Part shown: positions 61,188-64,000 of the stretch, piece by piece
Position numbering within the stretch: the first letter of the stretch is position 1
Layout: each line of letters begins with the position of its first letter
Source of the DNA: Bacillus sp. DTU_2020_1000418_1_SI_GHA_SEK_038
Lineage (GTDB): Bacteria; Bacillota; Bacilli; Bacillales; Cytobacillaceae
Direction: 5' to 3'
DNA length: 64,000 nt
Assembly (NCBI RefSeq): GCF_032341175.1
Contig: NZ_CP135435.1
Span: 1,116,001 to 1,180,000, forward strand
Made by a program: the position numbers and the translations under genes
Notes under the pieces: generated by a model
The model's database searches: none
Told to the model about the DNA's origin: nothing
Seen by the model: only the letters and a program-made list of their open reading frames with translations

Positions 61188-62378
61188 ATGAATCAAGCAT
61201 TAGAAGGAATGAAAGTAATCGACCTATCACAAGTTTTAGCAGGTCCATATTGCACGATGGTTCTTGGTGATATGGGTGCTGATGTCATCAAAATTGAAAA
61301 ATATCCAAAGGGCGATGACACCCGGTTAATGGGTGCTGCGATTAACGAAGAAAGTTATATGTATATGATGGTCAATCGTAATAAACGTGGCATGTGTCTC
61401 AATTTAAAAAGTGAAGAAGGCCGCAACATATTACTTGACCTAATCAAAACCGCAGATGTTTTTATAGAAAATTATCGCCCTGGCGTAACAAAAAAATTGG
61501 GCATTGACTATGAAACATTGAAAGAAATTAATCCTGGATTAATCTACTGCTCGATTTCGGGCTACGGACAGACTGGCTCCTATAGTAAAAAGGGCGGCTA
61601 TGATATTATGGCACAAGGCATGTCAGGGCTGATGGATATGACTGGTGAAAAAGGTGGAAAGCCTGTAAAAGTAGGGATTGCCATTCATGATATCGCTGCA
61701 GCACAAACCGCCATTCAATCAATTTTAACTGCATACATCCACCGTTTAAGAAATGGAAAAGGTCAATATATCGATGTTTCCCTTGTTAATGCAGGACTTG
61801 CCTGGACTGTTTGGGAGGCTGCTGCTTATTTTGGAACAGGAGAAGTGGCAAAACGGAATGGAACAGCACACCGGGCATCTGCTCCATATCAAGGCTACGA
61901 AACCAAAGATGGTTTTATATTAATTGGAGCAGCCAATCAGAAGCTATGGGAAAATTTTTGCTTAAACGTAGTCGATAAACCTCACTGGTTAGAAGATCCC
62001 CGCTACGAAACGGTTAGCTTGAGAACAGAACATGTAGATGAACTTGAAGTCGAAATCGAGGGAATTTTAAAACAAAAAGATTCTGCATACTGGCTGAAAC
62101 TTCTTGAAGAAAACGGAATCCCATCAGGTCCGATCTATTCTTATGATCAAACTTTGAATGATCCGCATATCCTCGAACATGAAATGGTCCTTGAATATGA
62201 GCATCCTGCCGTTGGACAAATGAAAACACTTGGCTTCCCTGCTAAATTTTCCGAAACTCCGGGCCAATTAAGAATGCCTGCCCCGCTCCTTGGACAGCAC
62301 AATAAGGAGATTTTGACCGCACTAGGATATTCTGATGAAGAATATGAAGCTTTAAGAGAGAAAGAAGTTATTAAGTAA
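61188..62378 (+). CDS. CaiB/BaiF family CoA-transferase
   Basis: 396-residue family III CoA-transferase. The CoA-binding start is LEGMKVIDLSQVLAGPYCTM; the catalytic Asp is Asp168 in KVGIAIHDIAAAQTAI. Other marks are IENYRPGVTKKLGIDYETLK and SGYGQTGSYSKKGGYDIMAQ. It moves CoA between carboxylic acids such as formyl, oxalyl, succinyl or other acyl groups. It starts 20 bases after the crotonase and ends the SAM riboswitch operon. Donor and acceptor acids are not known. AAAAGGAG precedes the ATG. Confidence 0.9.
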   Translation: MNQALEGMKVIDLSQVLAGPYCTMVLGDMGADVIKIEKYPKGDDTRLMGAAINEESYMYMMVNRNKRGMCLNLKSEEGRNILLDLIKTADVFIENYRPGVTKKLGIDYETLKEINPGLIYCSISGYGQTGSYSKKGGYDIMAQGMSGLMDMTGEKGGKPVKVGIAIHDIAAAQTAIQSILTAYIHRLRNGKGQYIDVSLVNAGLAWTVWEAAAYFGTGEVAKRNGTAHRASAPYQGYETKDGFILIGAANQKLWENFCLNVVDKPHWLEDPRYETVSLRTEHVDELEVEIEGILKQKDSAYWLKLLEENGIPSGPIYSYDQTLNDPHILEHEMVLEYEHPAVGQMKTLGFPAKFSETPGQLRMPAPLLGQHNKEILTALGYSDEEYEALREKEVIK

Positions 62379-62521
62379 CGCGAAGGGGACGAATCTCTTG
62401 CTTCCAAATTTCAAAGCATCAAGGATTCAAGGAAATTCATATAAAGATCTGTAGACGAAAATTATCATAATGCAGTAAACGAAGATCGAGAACATCTAAA
62501 CTTTCATCCATAATAGTAATG

Positions 62522-62556
62522 AAAGGCAACTAACCCTTTGGGCGTTGCCTTTTTAC
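62522..62556 (+). terminator. Terminator of the SAM riboswitch operon
   Basis: AAAGGCAAC and GTTGCCTTT form a 9-bp stem followed by TTT. It is about 140 bases after the CoA-transferase stop. Confidence 0.8.
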
Positions 62557-62622
62557 GGTTCAAATAACAGAATTACAGATTTTCTGAGAAAAAAATCAGA
62601 TGCAAGCATCGATCGTATATTA

Positions 62623-63420
62623 TTAAAATATCACTTTTATTTTTACTAAATCTTGAATACTTCCATCTTTAGCACTTCTTGTAAAAACGTGAAGTTCCCC
62701 TGTACTTGCTGTAGGTGTTCTGTCAAATGGAAGCGTACTTCTAAAATTTCCATACTCTGGAGCTCCTGCATCGGCCATTGTAAAGCGCTCTTTGGAAACG
62801 ATAACTCCACGTACATCTCTTAGTTCATGATTAAGAGCGGCTTCGAATGCTCTTGCTTGTCCTTCTACTCGCTGCCCGTTAACAATTTTTGTCCCAGGAA
62901 GAGGAGTCCATACAACAATATTTCGGGAAGTTGGCAAAGGGATAAGCAAATGAAACTTTGGCCAAATAAGGTCTGCTTGATAACCGGGCCGGCCTTGATT
63001 TGCTTTGGTTATTCTTGAAAGTGAAATGCCAAATTTGCGCGAAATAGCGGAAAGCGTATCCCCAGATTGTATTTCATAGATAAACAGTGGAACCTGTAAT
63101 CGTTGATCAGGAACAATAATGTTAGGGTTAGCCAGCTTATTGATACCTGAAACTAAATCGGTAAATGTACTAAACCTCGAAGCGATCCTACTGACAGTAT
63201 CACCGGATTTGACAACATAAGATACTCTTCCTGATACTGATAGAGTTGGAACTACTAGTACATCTCCTGGAAAGATAAGCCCACGATCTGTAATGGGTGG
63301 AATTATGTGGTTTGCCTGTTCGATTGCTTGAACAGAGCTTCCAAACCTGTTGGCTATCGAAAAAAGAGTATCCCCTTTGCGAACTGTATAAATAAAAGCT
63401 TTCATCTTAATAATTGTCAA
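62623..63420 (-). CDS. LysM protein with Gmad2-like C-terminus
   Basis: 265 residues: three LysM repeats (FIYTVRKGDTLFSIANRFGS, SYVVKSGDTVSRIASRF and YEIQSGDTLSAISRKFGIS), then a C-terminal domain (RNIVVWTPLPGTKIVNGQRV, VEGQARAFEAALNHELRD) like the Gmad2 immunoglobulin-like domain of spore-germination proteins. No signal peptide is visible. The start is TTG, and AAAGGAGGTGA 8 bases upstream is a near-perfect ribosome site, which decides this start over later ATGs. It is probably a spore-coat or cortex-associated protein. Confidence 0.87.
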   Translation of the reverse strand: MTIIKMKAFIYTVRKGDTLFSIANRFGSSVQAIEQANHIIPPITDRGLIFPGDVLVVPTLSVSGRVSYVVKSGDTVSRIASRFSTFTDLVSGINKLANPNIIVPDQRLQVPLFIYEIQSGDTLSAISRKFGISLSRITKANQGRPGYQADLIWPKFHLLIPLPTSRNIVVWTPLPGTKIVNGQRVEGQARAFEAALNHELRDVRGVIVSKERFTMADAGAPEYGNFRSTLPFDRTPTASTGELHVFTRSAKDGSIQDLVKIKVIF

Positions 63421-63822
63421 TTTACTTCACCTCCTTTTTTGTGCCTTTCTCATAAGTTATGAATATTCAATTTATATGGTATAGGCAAGTTTATGATGGA
63501 TGAAAATAAAAAAGATAATTATTTTGTCAGCGATTTACGATTTGTTATTGCATTATTCTGATATTTAATTATATAAACAAAACTGAGAGGTGATTCAAAT
63601 GTCAGAAAAAGTCCGGTAAACACCAGAGAATCAATCTTTTCAGATATATAACGGAATCAGGGTCCTCATTATAAGGGAAAAGGGACACTACTGGTATTGA
63701 AGTAATGCAAAGATTCTATCGCTCAACTTTTTAAAATCGAGTAAATAGTTCAAAGAATATGAAGAATCACCAAGGTTAGCATTTAATATACTAGAAATAA
63801 AGTCTGAAGTGGGGGAGACAAA
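63421..63822. other. Intergenic region, about 400 bp
   Basis: It contains GAGGTGATTCAA before an ATG at 63600 whose reading stops after six codons. A frame-shifted continuation (KKSGKHQRINLF) suggests a broken small gene. CGGAATCAGGGTCC at about 63652 resembles CGGAATCAGAGTCC at 36448, possibly a degenerate repeat. Confidence 0.35.
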
Positions 63823-64000
63823 ATGGTTTGTTTAGGAGATGAGTTATGTTTACCATGTGGAGCTGCAATTAAAAACCGGTTTTTGAAGTCTGCTATGAGT
63901 GAGAATCTTGCAACAGTTGATCATGCGCCAACGAGGGAGTTGATTACTCTTTATGAAACGTGGGCAGAGGGTGGTTCGGGCCTAGTTATTACAGGAAACA
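63823..64000 (+). CDS. NADH:flavin oxidoreductase (old yellow enzyme family), partial
   Basis: The first 59 codons of an FMN-dependent oxidoreductase, cut by the window end. LPCGAAIKNRFLKSAMSENL and the following YETWAEGGSGLVITGN are the typical N-terminal barrel strand with the flavin contacts (family form LKNRxxxxpM and GGxGLxItg). GGGGGAG precedes the ATG. Family enzymes reduce activated C=C bonds or fatty-acid derivatives. The rest of the gene lies outside the window. Confidence 0.85.
   Translation, partial: MVCLGDELCLPCGAAIKNRFLKSAMSENLATVDHAPTRELITLYETWAEGGSGLVITGN

Noticed and set aside
63600..63620. Six-codon reading behind a good ribosome site
   Set aside because: Too short to call, and no attenuator or regulated gene follows closely; more likely a broken small gene.
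36446..63665. CGGAATCAGAGTCC-like words at 36448 and 63652
   Set aside because: Only about 14 bases match and the flanks differ, so a repeat family cannot be supported from two copies.

Overview
The window looks like the chromosome of an endospore-forming member of the Bacillaceae (Bacillus, Neobacillus or a close relative). The DNA is AT-rich, ribosome binding sites are strong GGAGG types, and TTG and GTG starts are used. Spore-linked genes are present: splAB, two uvsE-type UV endonucleases, a DUF3231 protein and a LysM/Gmad2 protein. The species cannot be fixed from the sequence.

Layout. 1-15 kb: two MFS transporters, uppP, acetyltransferases, an S9 peptidase with a (ACAA)n tract at its 3' end, an FAD oxidoreductase coupled to a truncated ECF41-type sigma factor, a HAD phosphatase, and a YdhR/FMN-reductase operon. 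15-24 kb: a cupredoxin, a sugar dehydrogenase, a haloperoxidase/PAP2-like protein, a decayed secreted-protein gene, a padR-chrA chromate operon, an alpha/beta hydrolase, and an MFS efflux gene behind an RLR-type leader peptide and terminator (apparent macrolide attenuator). 24-36 kb: an AT-rich GIY-YIG gene, splAB, an AEC transporter, an IS110-family element, two adjacent uvsE paralogues, a 42-bp tandem repeat, two VOC proteins and an internally deleted MFS gene. 36-41 kb: sstT, then a hydroxyacid dehydrogenase - cupin - formate/nitrite channel locus with two perfect TGTGA-N6-TCACA boxes, in which the dehydrogenase and the channel are broken by stop codons.

41-56 kb is a purine/allantoin catabolic island: NCS2 permease, two PucR regulators, RidA, allantoinase, allantoate amidohydrolase, ureidoglycine aminohydrolase, two tandem ureidoglycolate dehydrogenases, and FdrA plus a YlbE-type protein. 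FdrA and YlbE correspond to two of the three oxamate carbamoyltransferase components known from E. coli. Together these would take allantoin through allantoate, ureidoglycine and ureidoglycolate to oxalurate and then towards oxamate and carbamoyl phosphate. The third component and a carbamate kinase are not in the window.

57.6-62.4 kb is a SAM-I riboswitch operon. It encodes a methionine-type ABC importer (metQ-metN-metI) followed, without a visible terminator, by an atypical crotonase and a CaiB/BaiF CoA-transferase. This is the most promising candidate for an undescribed pathway here. The window ends with a LysM protein and the start of an old-yellow-enzyme type oxidoreductase.

Several genes are decayed: sigma factor, secreted protein, MFS, dehydrogenase and formate/nitrite channel. 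Two families of dispersed intergenic repeats are visible.
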